From Chitinophaga sp. E66 (GTDB taxonomy: Bacteria; Bacteroidota; Bacteroidia; Chitinophagales; Chitinophagaceae), in the NCBI GenBank assembly GCA_019285755.1, contig CP079103.1, positions 4,030,001-4,094,000 on the forward strand: a DNA stretch of 64,000 nt. The letters run 5' to 3'. Every line of letters starts with the position of its first letter. The stretch's first letter is position 1. Made by a program: the position numbers and the translations under genes. Of this stretch, positions 39,929 through 51,109 are shown piece after piece. The notes below the pieces were generated by a model that searched no databases, was not told the origin of the DNA, and saw only the letters and a program-made list of their open reading frames with translations.

Positions 39929-40968
39929 TTACACCATTACGGTTTCCATCTTCTCGCGGCACAGGATGCCGAGCGCTTTCACCCATTCCGGATGCGTGTT
40001 CACGCAGGGGATCATCGTGAAGGAATCTCCGCCGCTTTCGATGAACGTATGCTTGCCTTCCACCGCGATCTCTTCAAGGGTTTCCAGGCAGTCGGACACG
40101 AAAGCCGGGCACGCCACCAGCAGTTTCTTCACCCCTTCTTTCGGCAGTGCGCGCAGGCGCTCGTCCGTATAAGGGCGGATCCATTCTTCCCTGCCCAGGC
40201 GGCTCTGGAACGATACGCTCCACTTTTCCCTGGGGATGCCCAGTTCTTTGGCCACCAGTTCAGCGGTGACAGTGACCTGGTGCCGGTAGCATTGCGTGTG
40301 GGCGCGGGAGTCTACATGACAGCAATCATTCACTTTCAGGCAATGCCCGCCGGTGACGTCTCCTTTGCGTATATGCCTTACCGGTACGCCGTGATAGCTG
40401 AACAGCAGGTGATCGAAATCCTGCTCCACATAAGGGCGCATGCTTTCGGCAACGGCATGGATATAATCGGGGTGGCGGTAAAGGGATCTATCACTTTCAT
40501 TTCGAAAGGATAGCGCTTTTTACGGTATACCTCCTTCGCATATTCCGCCGCGGTCTCGAAACTGCTCATCGCGTAATGCGGGTACAGCGGCACGAGGATC
40601 ACGTTCTTCACGCCGGGATGTTCCTTCACCAGCTTATCGAAAGTATATTCGGGGAAGGGTTGCCGTATCGCATGGTGATCTCTACAGGCATTTCGAGATC
40701 GTGCTGCAGGGCTTTCTGCAGTTGTTTGGTGAGCACGATGAGGGCGAGCCCTCTTCCCACCAGATACTTTTATACGCTTCGGCGCTCTTTTCCGCACGGC
40801 GCGGAACGATGACGCCGCCCACCAGCAGCTTGCGCATCAGCCAGGGATAATCGATGACTCTCTTATCCATCAAAACTCCAGGAGGTACTTCTTCACATCC
40901 GGCACGGCGGTGGAGTCCGGCGAACCGAGGTTCATGAGCACGATAGCGGTATCAGTATTAGCGACCAT
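39929..40968 (-). CDS. hemH: Ferrochelatase
   Basis: Inserts iron into protoporphyrin IX, last step of haem synthesis. N-terminal TAIVLMNLGSPDSTAVPDVKKYLLEFLMDKRVID, MRYGNPSPE, VILVPLYPHYAMSSFET, the catalytic-histidine motif LLFSYHGVPVRHIRKGD, WSVSFQSRLGREEWIRPYT and LLVACPAFVSDCLETLEEI with the acidic metal path. About 346 residues. Frame breaks near 40870, 40735, 40675 and 40485. Divergent from the hemA operon across about 300 bp. Confidence 0.9.
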
Positions 40969-40989
40969 ATAAGTTTGTCAAAATTCCTG

Positions 40990-40997
40990 CAAAAGTA
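40990..40997 (-). promoter_or_regulatory. -7 element of hemH
   Basis: TACTTTTG on the minus strand, 21 bp before the hemH start codon. Confidence 0.55.
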
Positions 40998-41027
40998 CGC
41001 GCTTTTACAGGGAACTTCCGCATGGTC

Positions 41028-41241
41028 TGTCATTAAATTGTTAGATTCATGCACTGGAACCAGCCACGGAAGCGACTATATCATGACAACCATCATGGCG
41101 CTGCGTCATGACAATGTTATAACGCCTCGCCAGTGCGGCATTCAGCCAACTGATCAAAATCATTTTTTTGGAGCGGCGATCACCAGAGGGAGAAATGACA
41201 TAAGGGTGACAGCCCCTGACGTGGTTTTGAAGGGTATGACA
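41028..41241. promoter_or_regulatory. Repeated ATGACA motifs between hemH and hemA
   Basis: ATGACA occurs at 41083-41088, 41108-41113, 41195-41200 and 41236-41241, GTGACA at 41206-41211 and the inverse TGTCAT at 41028-41033. Two copies share a longer word, TCATGACAA, 25 bp apart. No gene is seen here. Candidate operator sites; unproven. Confidence 0.35.
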
Positions 41242-41242
41242 G

Positions 41243-41250
41243 TATTTTTG
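41243..41250 (+). promoter_or_regulatory. -7 element of the hemA operon
   Basis: TATTTTTG, 24 bp before the hemA start; directly preceded by one ATGACA motif. Confidence 0.6.
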
Positions 41251-41274
41251 CAGCCGGAAGCTTAGAAGAAAATC

Positions 41275-42528
41275 ATGCAGGTCAATCAGCCTAAAGACAT
41301 ATCGAATTTTCATATCGTTGGGATCAACTATAAGAAAACTGACGCTGCGATCCGGGGACTATTTGCCATAAACCAGGACCAATACCAGCAACTTTTACAG
41401 GCAGCGCAACACGCTGGCATGAACGATCTGTTCGTGCTTTCTACCTGCAATCGCACAGAAATTTACGGATTCGCGGCAGACCCTGCCGTTTTAATGCGCC
41501 TCCTCTGCGAAGCCGCCAACGGCAACCTGCAGGTGTTCGCTGAAATGGCTTATGTGAAATCCGGCGAGCAGGCCGTCCGCCACCTTTACCAGGTAGGCAC
41601 GGGGCTCGACAGCCAGATCCTCGGCGATTATGAGATCATCGGTCAGATCAAGGGCGCAGCTAAGTTTGCGAAAACCAACGGCTGTGTGGGCACTTTCCTG
41701 GAAAGGCTGGTGAACAGCGTATTGCAGGTTTCCAAACTCATCAAGAACGAAACCGGCCTCAGCTCCGGCACCGTATCGGTGGCATTCGCCGCCGTAAGGC
41801 TGCTCGAAAGCAAAGTGGCCGACATCCAGGATAAGCACATCGTGCTGCTCGGTGTGGGCAAGATCGGCCGCAACACCTGCAAGAACATGATGGAATACCT
41901 GGGCGTGCGCAATATCACGCTAGTAAACCGCACCACCGCCGTAGCGGAAGATTTCGCCGGCAAGCACGGTCTGCGGTATGCTCCCTACGAACAGCTGGAC
42001 GACACCCTCCGTGCGGCAGACGTGATCCTGGTGGCCACCAACGCTCCCAAACCCACGATCCTCCGCAAACATATGGAAGGTACCGCCAGCAAGCTGATCG
42101 TAGATCTCTCCATCCCTTTCAACGTTGCCCCGGACGTTCGTGACCTCAGCCACGTGGAAGTCGTAAACGTCGACGACCTCGGCAAGATACAGGACGAAAC
42201 CCTCGCCAGGAGGCTCAATGAAGTCCCCAAAGCCATCTCCATCATCGAGGAACATATGGAAGAGTTCCTATACTGGCACAAAATGCGCAAACATGCCGTT
42301 GTGCTCAAAGCGGTCAAGGAAAAACTCACCGAGATCCACGCCCGTGAAATCAAAGAGCAGAAAAACGGCGCACAATATAACCTGGAAGACATCGAGGAAG
42401 TCTCTTCCCGCATCATCCAGAAAATGATCAATCTCATGGCCGGCAAAGTGCGCAAGGAATCTGAAAAAGGCGATCTCTACATCGCCATGATCAGTGAAAT
42501 ATTCGATACCGGCGCAAATCAGGAATAA
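41275..42528 (+). CDS. hemA: Glutamyl-tRNA reductase
   Basis: First committed step of C5 haem synthesis: reduces glutamyl-tRNA to glutamate-1-semialdehyde with NADPH. Catalytic cysteine in VLSTCNRTEIYG, QILGDYEIIGQIKGA, SSGTVSVAFAAVRLLE, the NADPH-binding LLGVGKIGRNTCKNM and the C-terminal dimerisation helix (IIEEHMEEFLYWHKMRK). 417 residues, normal, frame intact. First gene of a seven-gene haem operon; hemC follows after only 5 bp. Confidence 0.95.
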   Translation: MQVNQPKDISNFHIVGINYKKTDAAIRGLFAINQDQYQQLLQAAQHAGMNDLFVLSTCNRTEIYGFAADPAVLMRLLCEAANGNLQVFAEMAYVKSGEQAVRHLYQVGTGLDSQILGDYEIIGQIKGAAKFAKTNGCVGTFLERLVNSVLQVSKLIKNETGLSSGTVSVAFAAVRLLESKVADIQDKHIVLLGVGKIGRNTCKNMMEYLGVRNITLVNRTTAVAEDFAGKHGLRYAPYEQLDDTLRAADVILVATNAPKPTILRKHMEGTASKLIVDLSIPFNVAPDVRDLSHVEVVNVDDLGKIQDETLARRLNEVPKAISIIEEHMEEFLYWHKMRKHAVVLKAVKEKLTEIHAREIKEQKNGAQYNLEDIEEVSSRIIQKMINLMAGKVRKESEKGDLYIAMISEIFDTGANQE

Positions 42529-42533
42529 AAACA

Positions 42534-43456
42534 ATGGACAAGATGATCCGAATAGGAACACGGGATAGCCAGCTCGCCATGTGGCAGGCTAACCTGGTGA
42601 AAGATTTATTGACGCAAAACGGCCACGCCGTAGCACTCGTTCCCATCAAAAGCGAAGGAGACATCGACCTGGTGACGCCCCTCTACGAGATCGGTGTCCA
42701 GGGCATATTCACCAAAACCCTTGATATCGCCCTCCTTGCCGGCAAGATCGACGTAGCCGTACATTCCTTCAAAGACGTACCTACCCAGCTCCCCAGGGCC
42801 TCATCAACGCCGCCATTCTGGAGCGCGGGCCGGTGAAAGACCTCCTCGTCCATAAAGGCAACACAGCCTTCCTCGACGATCCCGCATCCATCGCAAACAT
42901 CGCCACCAGCAGCATCCGCCGCAAAGCGCAATGGCTCCGCAAATACCCCCGGCACCAACTCCATAACCTCCGTGGCAACGTCATTAAACGCCTGGAGAAA
43001 CTGGCCGCCGAAAACTGGGACGCCGCCATCTTCGCCGCCGCAGGACTGGAAAGGATCAACGTCCGCCCGGAAAATTCCCTCGAGCTCGACTGGATGATCC
43101 CCGCTCCCGCACAGGGCGCCATTGTGGTTGCCTGCCGTGAAAACGACGAAAAGCTCCGCGAAGCCCTCGCTCCGCTGAACCATATCGATACCGACATCTG
43201 CACCCGCGAAGAGCGCGCTTTCCTGCGCACCCTCCTGGGCGGATGCACCACGCCCATCAGCGCCTACGCCTATATCAGCGACGGCGAACTGTTTTTCGAA
43301 GGCAGCCTTTGCAGCCTCGACGGCAGCCAGTCGTTCCACACCACCCGGCGCGTCGCCGTGTCGGATGCCGCTGAAACCGGTAAGGACGCCGCGCTCGAAA
43401 TACTCGCCAATGGCGGGGAAGCCGTAATCCAGGAAATCAGAAATGCCCAACGCTAA
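42534..43456 (+). CDS. hemC: Hydroxymethylbilane synthase
   Basis: Polymerises four porphobilinogens into hydroxymethylbilane. IRIGTRDSQLAMWQANLV, VGVQGIFTKTLDIALL-like, DVAVHSFKDVPTQLP, SSIRRKAQWL, LRGNVIKRLEKL, the acidic PAPAQGAIVVAC and the dipyrromethane-cofactor cysteine in LLGGCTTPISAYA. About 306 residues. One frame break near 42797 in CCCC; with one C restored it reads LPQGLINAAILERG. The start may be at 42534 or two codons later (MIRIG). Overlaps hemD by 14 bp. Confidence 0.95.
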
Positions 43457-44159
43457 GTTTCGCATATTAAGCACGAAGTCCTTACAGGAATCACTGCGCC
43501 AGGCCGCCGCCGGTAAAGGCATCGAACTGCGCGACCAGCCCTTCATCGATATCCTGCCCGTCCGCACGCCCGAACTGGACGCGCGGCTGAAGGAGATCGC
43601 CCGGGGAGGCCACGTGCTCGTGTTCACCAGCCCCAATACGGTTAAATCCGTGGCCGGGTACTGGGATAACGGCGTGAAACAACAGATCTACTGCCTGGAG
43701 GCGCCACGCTGGAGGTGATCCAGGCCGAGATCCCCGGCGCCGAGATCCTCGCTACCGGCAACAGCTCCCTGGAGCTGGCGCATCGCATCCTGGCCGACGG
43801 GCGCACGCAAAACGTCGTGTTCCTCTGCGGCAACATCCGCCGCAACGAACTGCCCGAAACCCTGCACGCAAACCATATCGGCGTGGAGGAACTGGTGGTA
43901 TACGAAACCGTGGAAACGCCCGCTCCCTGGAAGAACGCTATGACGGCGTCTTGTTTTTCAGTCCCAGCAGCGTGCGCAGCTTCTTTTTACAAAATGCCCC
44001 GACGGGCAGACGGTGTACTTCGCCATCGGCGAGACCACCGGCGCCTCCGTCCGGGAAATCGCCGGCAGGCAACCGGTCATCGGCGCGGAAGCTTCGGTTC
44101 CGGCGTTGGTGCAGACAGCCATCGATTATTTTGACAATATCAATCATAGCAACGAATGA
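43443..44159 (+). CDS. hemD: Uroporphyrinogen-III synthase
   Basis: Closes and inverts ring D to give uroporphyrinogen III. The family is weakly conserved; supporting features are position, length (about 238 residues), VLVFTSPNTVKSVAGYW in the first lobe and GVLFFSPSSVRSFF with YFAIGETTGASVREI in the second. Frame breaks near 43707 and 43945-44010. It overlaps hemC upstream and its stop overlaps the hemE start (ATGA), so translation is coupled. Confidence 0.85.
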
Positions 44160-45181
44160 ACGGATTACAGAACGACCTGCTGCTGAAGGCCCTTTCGGGC
44201 AGCCCGGTGCCCCGCCCGCCAGTATGGATGATGCGCCAGGCCGGCCGCTTTTTACCTGACTATATCAAGCTGCGCGATAAATACTCCTTCTTCGAGCGTT
44301 GCCAGACGCCCGAACTGGCCACCGAGATCACCGTGATGCCGGTAGACCAGGTAGGTGTAGACGCGGCCATCATCTTCTCCGACATCCTCGTGGTGCCGCA
44401 GGCGATGGGCATGGAAGTACAGCTTATCGAAAAGGTTGGCCCCATCCTCCCCAGCCCGTTAAATCGGCTGCAGACCTCGACCGTATTCATATCCCGGACG
44501 TGAACGACAGCCTGCATTACGTGATGGACGCCCTGAGCCTCACAAAGCAGACACTGGCCGGCCGCGTGCCCTCATCGGCTTCGCCGGCGCCCCTGGACGC
44601 TGCTTTGCTACATGGTACAGGGCAAGGGCTCCAAGACATTCGATGAAGCCAAGGCATTTTGCTATACCCAGCCAGAAGTAGCCCACGAATTGCTGAACCG
44701 CATCACCGAAACCACCATCGCCTACCTGAAAGCACAGGTAGCCGCCGGGGCCGACGTGGTACAGATCTTCGACTCATGGGGCGGCCTCCTCAGCCCGGAA
44801 GACTTCGAAACCTACTCGCTGCAATACATCCGCCGCATCGTGGCCGCATTGCAGGGCGTGGCTCCCGTGATCGTGTTCGCCAAAGGCGCATGGTTCGCGC
44901 TGGAAGAAATGGCCGCAACCGGCGCGCAGGGCCTCGGCCTCGACTGGTGCATCAAGCCTGAACTGGCCCGCCAGTTCGCCGGTCCGGCCGTAACTTTGCA
45001 GGGCAACTTCGATCCGGCGCAGCTCATGAAGCCCATCCCGGAGATACAGAAGTCTGTGAAGAAAATGATCGACGCCTTCGGGCCGCAGCGCTACATCGCC
45101 AACCTGGGCCACGGCATCCTGCCGAACATCCCGGTAGATCATGCCAAAGCATTCATCGAAGCCGTTAAGAACTATGCATAA
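44156..45181 (+). CDS. hemE: Uroporphyrinogen decarboxylase
   Basis: Converts uroporphyrinogen III to coproporphyrinogen III. Signature PPVWMMRQAGRFLPDY, ATEITVMPVDQVGVDAAIIFSDILVVPQAMGM with the substrate aspartate, IGFAGAPWTLLCYMVQGKGSKT, QIFDSWGGLLSP, LQGNFDPAQL and NLGHGILPNIPVDHAKAFIE. About 342 residues. Frame breaks near 44455 and 44570. Stop and hemF start are separated by one base (TAATATG). Confidence 0.95.
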
Positions 45182-45182
45182 T

Positions 45183-46085
45183 ATGTCCGTAAAGACCGGT
45201 TCATCCTCTTCATCCACCAGCTGCAGAACGAAATCTGCGCTGCGCTGGAAGCAGTGGACGGGAAAGCGAAGTTCCGCGAAGACCGCTGGGAGCGGCCGGA
45301 AGGCGGCGGGGGATTACCCGCGTCATCGCCGGCGGTAACGTTTTCCAGAAAGGCGGCGTCAATACCTCCGTTGTGAGCGGTAAACTGCCGCCCGTGATGG
45401 CGCAGCAGTTCAAGGTGCCGGACAACAGCAGCTTCCTCGCAGGCGGGCTCTCCTCGTCATCCACCCGGAAAACCCCTACGTGCCCACCGTGCACGCCAAC
45501 TGGCGGTACTTTGAGCTGTACGGGGAAGACGGCGCGGTGAAGGACAGCTGGTTCGGCGGCGGGGCAGACCTCACCCCGTATTATATTACGGGAGACGACG
45601 GCGCCCATTTTCACCGTACCTTCAAAGAAGCTTGCGGGGAATATTACGAACAATACAAGCGCCAGTGCGACGAGTACTTCGTCAACAAGCACCGGAACAA
45701 CGAAGCCCGCGGGATCGGCGGCGTGTTTTACGATTATCTTCGTCCAACGGCGGAGCGTACCGCCGAAGACCTGCTGCAGTTCCAGTTTTCCAACGGGAAT
45801 GCGTTCCTGAAGGCTTACCTGCCTATCGTGGAGCAGCGCAAAAAAACGCCTTACGGTGAAGCGCAGGTGGAATGGCAGGAATACCGCAGGGGCCGCTACG
45901 TGGAGTTCAATCTGATACACGACCGCGGCACGCTCTTCGGGCTGAAGACCAACGGGCGCATCGAGTCCATACTCATGAGCCTCCCCTCCCGCGCGCGCTG
46001 GGAATACGACTACCACCCTGCGCCCGGCAGCCCGGAAGCCGAGCTGCTGGAATACCTGAAGCCACGGGAATGGGTAAAACCGTAA
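45183..46085 (+). CDS. hemF: Oxygen-dependent coproporphyrinogen III oxidase
   Basis: Uses O2 to make protoporphyrinogen IX. Motifs RWERPEGGGGITRVIAGGNVFQKGGVN, VHANWRYFEL, DSWFGGGADLTPYY, FHRTFKEAC, GIGGVFYDYLRP, EFNLIHDRGTLFGLKTNGRIESILMSLP and WEYDYHPAPGSPEA. About 300 residues. Frame breaks near 45197, 45308 and 45450. Its presence indicates aerobic haem synthesis; no hemN is in the window. Confidence 0.95.
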
Positions 46086-46111
46086 CAGACGAACTTTAAA
46101 ATATTTCAGTG

Positions 46112-47082
<971 letters not shown>

Positions 47083-47096
47083 AAAACCCTGTTAAG

Positions 47097-48386
47097 ATGT
47101 TTACTAAAAGCCAAGCATTATTCGAAAAGGCCGGTAAAGTGATCCCCGGCGGCGTGAACTCACCCGTGCGGGCATTCCGCAGCGTGGGCGGCACTCCCGT
47201 GTTCATGCAGCACGCCAAAGGCGCGTACATGTATGATGTGGACGGCAACCGTTTCGTGGATTATATCAACTCCTGGGGCCCTATGATCCTCGGCCATGCG
47301 TATGAGCCGGTGGTAAAAGCCATCCAGGAATACGCCACCTACAGCACGTCTTTCGGCGCGCCCACGGAACTGGAAATCACTGTTGCCGAGCAGATCGTGA
47401 GCATGGTGCCCAATATCGACATGGTGCGCATGGTGAACTCCGGTACCGAAGCCTGCATGAGCGCCCTGCGCCTGGCACGCGGCTTCACCGGCAGAAATAA
47501 AGTCATTAAATTCGAAGGGAACTATCATGGGCATGCCGACTCCTTCCTCGTGAGCGCGGGCAGCGGCGTGGCCACACTGGGCATCCAGTCCGTTCCGGGC
47601 GTTACGGCGTCTGTAGCGGAAGATACCCTGAGCGTTCCTTATAATAACCTGCCTGCCGTAGAACAGCTGGTAGCGGAAAACCCCGGCCAGATCGCCGCCA
47701 TCATCGTGGAGCCCGTTGCGGGCAACATGGGTTGCATCCTGCCCCAGGCGGGCTTCCTGGAAGGCCTCCGCGACATTTGCGACAAAAACGGCATCCTCTT
47801 CATTATGGACGAGGTGATGACCGGCTTCCGCCTCGCTAAGGGCGGTGCGCAGGAACTGTTCAACATTAAAGCAGACATCGTGACCTTCGGCAAGATCATC
47901 GGCGGCGGTATGCCCGTTGGTGCGTTTGCTGGCCGGCGCGAGATCATGGAGCACATCGCTCCCGCAGGTAAAGTTTACCAGGCCGGTACCCTCAGCGGCA
48001 ACCCCATCGCCATGATCGCGGGATACACGCTGCTGAAAACGCTCGCCGATCACCCCAACATCTACACCCAGCTGGAAGAAAAAACCAACACGCTGGTGAA
48101 AGGTCTGCGGGAAGCCTTCGGTATCGCCGGGGTAGTACACCAGATCAACCACATCGGCTCCATGATGAGCGTACACTTCGCGGAATATCCCATTGTGGAT
48201 TTCACCTCCGCTTCCGGCGCCAACAATGAACTGTTCCGCCGTTTCTTCCACGCCATGCTGGAAAGGGGCGTGTACCTGCCGCCTTCCGCGTTCGAGAGCT
48301 GGTTTATAAGCCATGCCCTGGGCCAGGAAGATATCGACTTCACCATCGAAGCCGCGAAAGCATCGATGCAGGCTATCAAAGCATAA
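47097..48386 (+). CDS. hemL: Glutamate-1-semialdehyde 2,1-aminomutase
   Basis: PLP enzyme making 5-aminolevulinate from the product of HemA. IPGGVNSPVRAFRSVGG, YINSWGPMILGHA, MVNSGTEACMSALRLARG, FEGNYHGHADSFLV, IVEPVAGNMG, FIMDEVMTGFR and the PLP lysine in VTFGKIIGGGMPVGAFAG. 429 residues, frame intact. Last gene of the haem operon, 14 bp after hemB, followed by a strong terminator. Confidence 0.95.
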   Translation: MFTKSQALFEKAGKVIPGGVNSPVRAFRSVGGTPVFMQHAKGAYMYDVDGNRFVDYINSWGPMILGHAYEPVVKAIQEYATYSTSFGAPTELEITVAEQIVSMVPNIDMVRMVNSGTEACMSALRLARGFTGRNKVIKFEGNYHGHADSFLVSAGSGVATLGIQSVPGVTASVAEDTLSVPYNNLPAVEQLVAENPGQIAAIIVEPVAGNMGCILPQAGFLEGLRDICDKNGILFIMDEVMTGFRLAKGGAQELFNIKADIVTFGKIIGGGMPVGAFAGRREIMEHIAPAGKVYQAGTLSGNPIAMIAGYTLLKTLADHPNIYTQLEEKTNTLVKGLREAFGIAGVVHQINHIGSMMSVHFAEYPIVDFTSASGANNELFRRFFHAMLERGVYLPPSAFESWFISHALGQEDIDFTIEAAKASMQAIKA

Positions 48387-48394
48387 TAAAAATA

Positions 48395-48416
48395 GCCCGG
48401 AGCGCTTGCTCCGGGC
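48395..48416 (+). terminator. Terminator of the haem operon
   Basis: Perfect 9-bp stem GCCCGGAGC / GCTCCGGGC with GCTT loop, 8 bp after the hemL stop; weak T-tract. Confidence 0.75.
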
Positions 48417-48458
48417 CTATATACCTCGTTAACGATCGATCCGGTTATGTGAGAGTGG

Positions 48459-48480
48459 AGCTGCCTTCGGGCAGCTTTTT
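48459..48480. terminator. UUCG-loop terminator
   Basis: AGCTGCC-TTCG-GGCAGCT followed by a six-T run on the plus strand; ends exactly at the stop of the convergent esterase gene. Second stop signal for the haem operon. Confidence 0.75.
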
Positions 48481-49251
48481 TATTTCAGCTGATGGGAGAA
48501 CAGCCAGGGCAGCAGGTCCGGTTCCGCGAAGGCATTGTCCCAGCTATTGTGGCCTACGCCGGGATATTCCGTATACTTTACATCGGCGCCTTTCGCCTTC
48601 AGCAGGGCAAAGTATTGCTGACTGTAGAAGGTAGGCACCAGTTTGTCTTCAGCGCCGTGGAAGATCCAGAGGGCGGTGTTTTTCGCATAACGTTTGGCGA
48701 GTTTCACATTACCCGCACCGCAGATAGGAAATGCGGCCGCGAAGCGGGACGGGAAGCGGGCGAGCATATCGAAAGTTCCCATACCGCCCATGGAAAGTCC
48801 GCCCACATATACACGCCTGGTATCTACGCTGCCGGAAGCCATCATGCTGTCGATCAGCTGGTACAGCAACCGTGAAGGTGCGGTGGGTGGCAGGGATGCA
48901 GGGAAGTTGAACGAACGTTTGCCGGTGGAGTCCTGATCTACCGTCATGGGCGCCAGGTAGTGTTGTCCGCACACTGGGGAAGATGACGAATGCGGGGAAC
49001 TGTTTACGGAGGGTGTCGTTCAGGAAGAACTTTCCGCCGTTGACGAGTTGTTTCTCATTGTCGGACCCGCGTTCTCCGATGCCGTGCATGAAGATGATGA
49101 GTGGATAAGTCTTGCCGGCGTTATAATCTGCAGGAGGAAGCAGCCGGTACGGCAGGCTTTCACCGCCGCGGGCGAACCAGCGGGCTTCGTAGCCCTGGGC
49201 GCCGGCGAGTAAAGGACATATCATCAATAAGGATAGTAAAAATCGTTTCAT
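48480..49251 (-). CDS. Exported alpha/beta-hydrolase (carboxylesterase-like)
   Basis: Signal peptide MKRFLLSLLMICPLLAGA, then LPYRLLPPADYNAGKTYPLIIFMHGIGERGSDN (oxyanion region), the nucleophile elbow YVGGLSMGGMGTFDMLA (GxSxG), the acid region IFHGAEDKLVPTF and the catalytic histidine in YPGVGHNSWDNAF. It is the PHB-depolymerase/feruloyl-esterase-like fold often found in Bacteroidota polysaccharide use. About 257 residues. Frame break near 48980-49000. Confidence 0.8.
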
Positions 49252-49326
49252 ACTATCAAGATAAGCAATTACCGCGCCTTTTTCGGGTCTTTTTCAAACG
49301 TTCCCGGGTATACGGCCGGGACTTGC

Positions 49327-50117
49327 CTACATCTTTTCGCGGTGCTCCCAGTGATATCCCCTGCTTTGGTTGAACGTCAGCACGCTGAGGCTTTCCAGCG
49401 TCTCGATTCGGATCTCCCGGAAGCGGTTGCGATAGCGCAGCGCAAAATAGACGGCGCCCAGGGTAGGGAACTTCACGTCTTCATATATCAGTTTGATTTC
49501 CCTTTCCGTATTGAGCCGGAGCCCTTTGAAGCCGCCGCGGTAGTACTCCTGCTTCTCCAGGAGCTTGCGGCCGTATTCATCATACCGGTAATGGAACTCC
49601 CCGCCATACATGGCTACTTCCGCAGGTTGCAGCGCGGGCAGCAGGTAAATGGAAATACTGCGGTCGCCGTTGAGGCGGATAAACTTGTTCATCCTGACAT
49701 ACGACCGCCCGAGGATGGCCCCGGCCTGCTTATAGGAGCTCCGGATACAGCGGGATACCGCATGCAGCATGAGCGTATCGGGTTTGGGCTCCGTGACGAT
49801 CTCGATGGAATCTTCCCGGTTGATGCGGTAATGCATGGCCAGGTCGTAGGCCGTGTCCTGGAATCTGCCGTAAGCGCCGTACCACAGGCTGTCGCGCCCA
49901 CGGTAAACGAACCACTCTTTGCCTGTCCGCTGGAGGAGGTCCATATCGGCGTGGGATACCTCTTCGGAGAGGCGCCAGGCTGCGGTATCATATTGTATGA
50001 GCCATTCGGCCGTTTTCACATGCGCCGAAAACTCCCCGACGGGGAACTGCGTGGGCTTGTCTGGCCCGAAATACATCAAATGTATCAGCCAAAAAGGATG
50101 TTTTTCAGGAACATCAT
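49327..50117 (-). CDS. Hypothetical protein
   Basis: Not recognised. About 263 residues. Starts MMFLKNILF and after a frame break near 50092 runs WLIHLMYFGPDKPTQFPVGEF. A short hydrophobic N-terminus, then a soluble region rich in Tyr/Arg with a strand-like C-terminal half (REIKLIYEDVKFPTLGAVYFALRYRNRFREIRIE). May be an exported or membrane-attached protein. No operon partner. Confidence 0.55.
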
Positions 50118-50291
50118 AGGATAGGGCAGTTGTTTCGCTCTATCAAATATATATAATTTAATAATACATAGAACATAGCAAACATTCCGGGAAGGAGATT
50201 CCACACTTTTCCGCAAAGGATGGCTAACAGCAGGAGAAAAAGGGTGGCACAGAATTTTCAATTTGTTACCTGAACCCAAACCTGTAGAGTT

Positions 50292-50885
50292 ATGAAACGA
50301 ATGATTGTTTACTTTTTACCGATAGCGTTAGGTTTTGCAGCCTGCAACAACGCCGGTACCCAAAACAACAGCGACACGACACTGCCCTCCGACACGGGCA
50401 TTACTGACAACATGGCCCGCGACGCCAACCGCGATGTACTTCCGAACGACTCCGTTCGCGATGATTCAAAAGAATTGGTAAAAGCTGCAGAAGACGGGCT
50501 GTTTGAAGTGCGTATTTCTAAAGACGCGCAAACCAAAGCCAGCAGCGCTTCAGTGAAAACCCTGGCCAAACACATGGAACAGGCGCACGAGAAGGTTAAT
50601 AAAGAACTGGTAGCACTGGCAGCATCCAAAAGCATTGTAACGCCTACGGCGATCAGTGACGCACAGTCTAAGGATATCAGCGATATCCTGGAAAAGAGCG
50701 GTAAGGATTTTGACAAAGCATATTTAGACAAGCTCGAATCGGCACATAAAGACGCAATCGACTTATTTGAAAAGCAATCAGAAAAGGCAGAAGATCCCGA
50801 CATCAAGGCATTTTTCGCTAAGCACTTGCCTGAGCTTCGTACACATCTCGACATGGTGCAGAAAGAGCAAGCGAAGTTGAAGTAA
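50292..50885 (+). CDS. DUF4142 lipoprotein
   Basis: Lipoprotein leader MKRMIVYFLPIALGFAAC, then a low-complexity polar linker (residues about 20-55) and a four-helix ferritin-like DUF4142 domain: VKAAEDGLFEVRISKDAQTKASSASVKTLAKHMEQAHEKVNKEL, FDKAYLDKLESAHKDAIDLFEKQSE. Function unknown; stress-related in some species. Frame intact. A TPP riboswitch begins 5 nt after its stop codon. Confidence 0.8.
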   Translation: MKRMIVYFLPIALGFAACNNAGTQNNSDTTLPSDTGITDNMARDANRDVLPNDSVRDDSKELVKAAEDGLFEVRISKDAQTKASSASVKTLAKHMEQAHEKVNKELVALAASKSIVTPTAISDAQSKDISDILEKSGKDFDKAYLDKLESAHKDAIDLFEKQSEKAEDPDIKAFFAKHLPELRTHLDMVQKEQAKLK

Positions 50886-50889
50886 TTCC

Positions 50890-50980
50890 ATCTCCCGAAA
50901 GGGTGGCCTACCTCAGAGCCTGAGATACAAACCTTTAATTGAAACCTGATCCGGGTAATGCCGGCGAAGGGAAAGGAGAG
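50890..50980 (+). promoter_or_regulatory. TPP riboswitch (THI box), apparently orphan
   Basis: Conserved parts in order: a P1 stem of TCTCC with GGAGA, GGGTGGCC, CTGAGATACA, ACCTT, and the pyrophosphate-sensor half ACCTGATCCGGGTAATGCC followed by GGCGAAGGGAA. This matches the THI-box consensus at nearly every invariant base. Normally it controls thiamin synthesis or uptake genes. Here it lies directly after the DUF4142 stop and is followed by a terminator; the next gene, about 160 bp beyond the terminator, has no thiamin link. Confidence 0.9.
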
Positions 50981-50990
50981 ATTGGATAAT

Positions 50991-51019
50991 GAGGGTGAGC
51001 ATTTGCTCATCCTCTTTTT
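50991..51019 (+). terminator. Terminator behind the TPP riboswitch
   Basis: GAGGGTGAGCA / TGCTCATCCTC, 11 bp with one G-T pair, then TTTTTA. It starts 10 nt after P1, as expected for a riboswitch expression platform, and also closes the DUF4142 transcript. Confidence 0.8.
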
Positions 51020-51088
51020 ATGCCCATTTCCGGTAAGAAAACTAGTATTGATTATCAGCCATTTATAAGCAAAGTAAAAGCCATACAG

Positions 51089-51109
51089 CCTGTTCAAAAA
51101 ATGAACAGG
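51089..51109. repeat. 8-bp palindrome upstream of 51181
   Basis: CCTGTTCA-AAAAA-TGAACAGG, perfect. Lies 72 bp before the next start codon, so it could be an operator; no T-run follows. Confidence 0.45.

Noticed and set aside
47160..48314. 384-residue minus-strand frame opposite hemL
   Set aside because: Antisense shadow of an intact, well-conserved gene.
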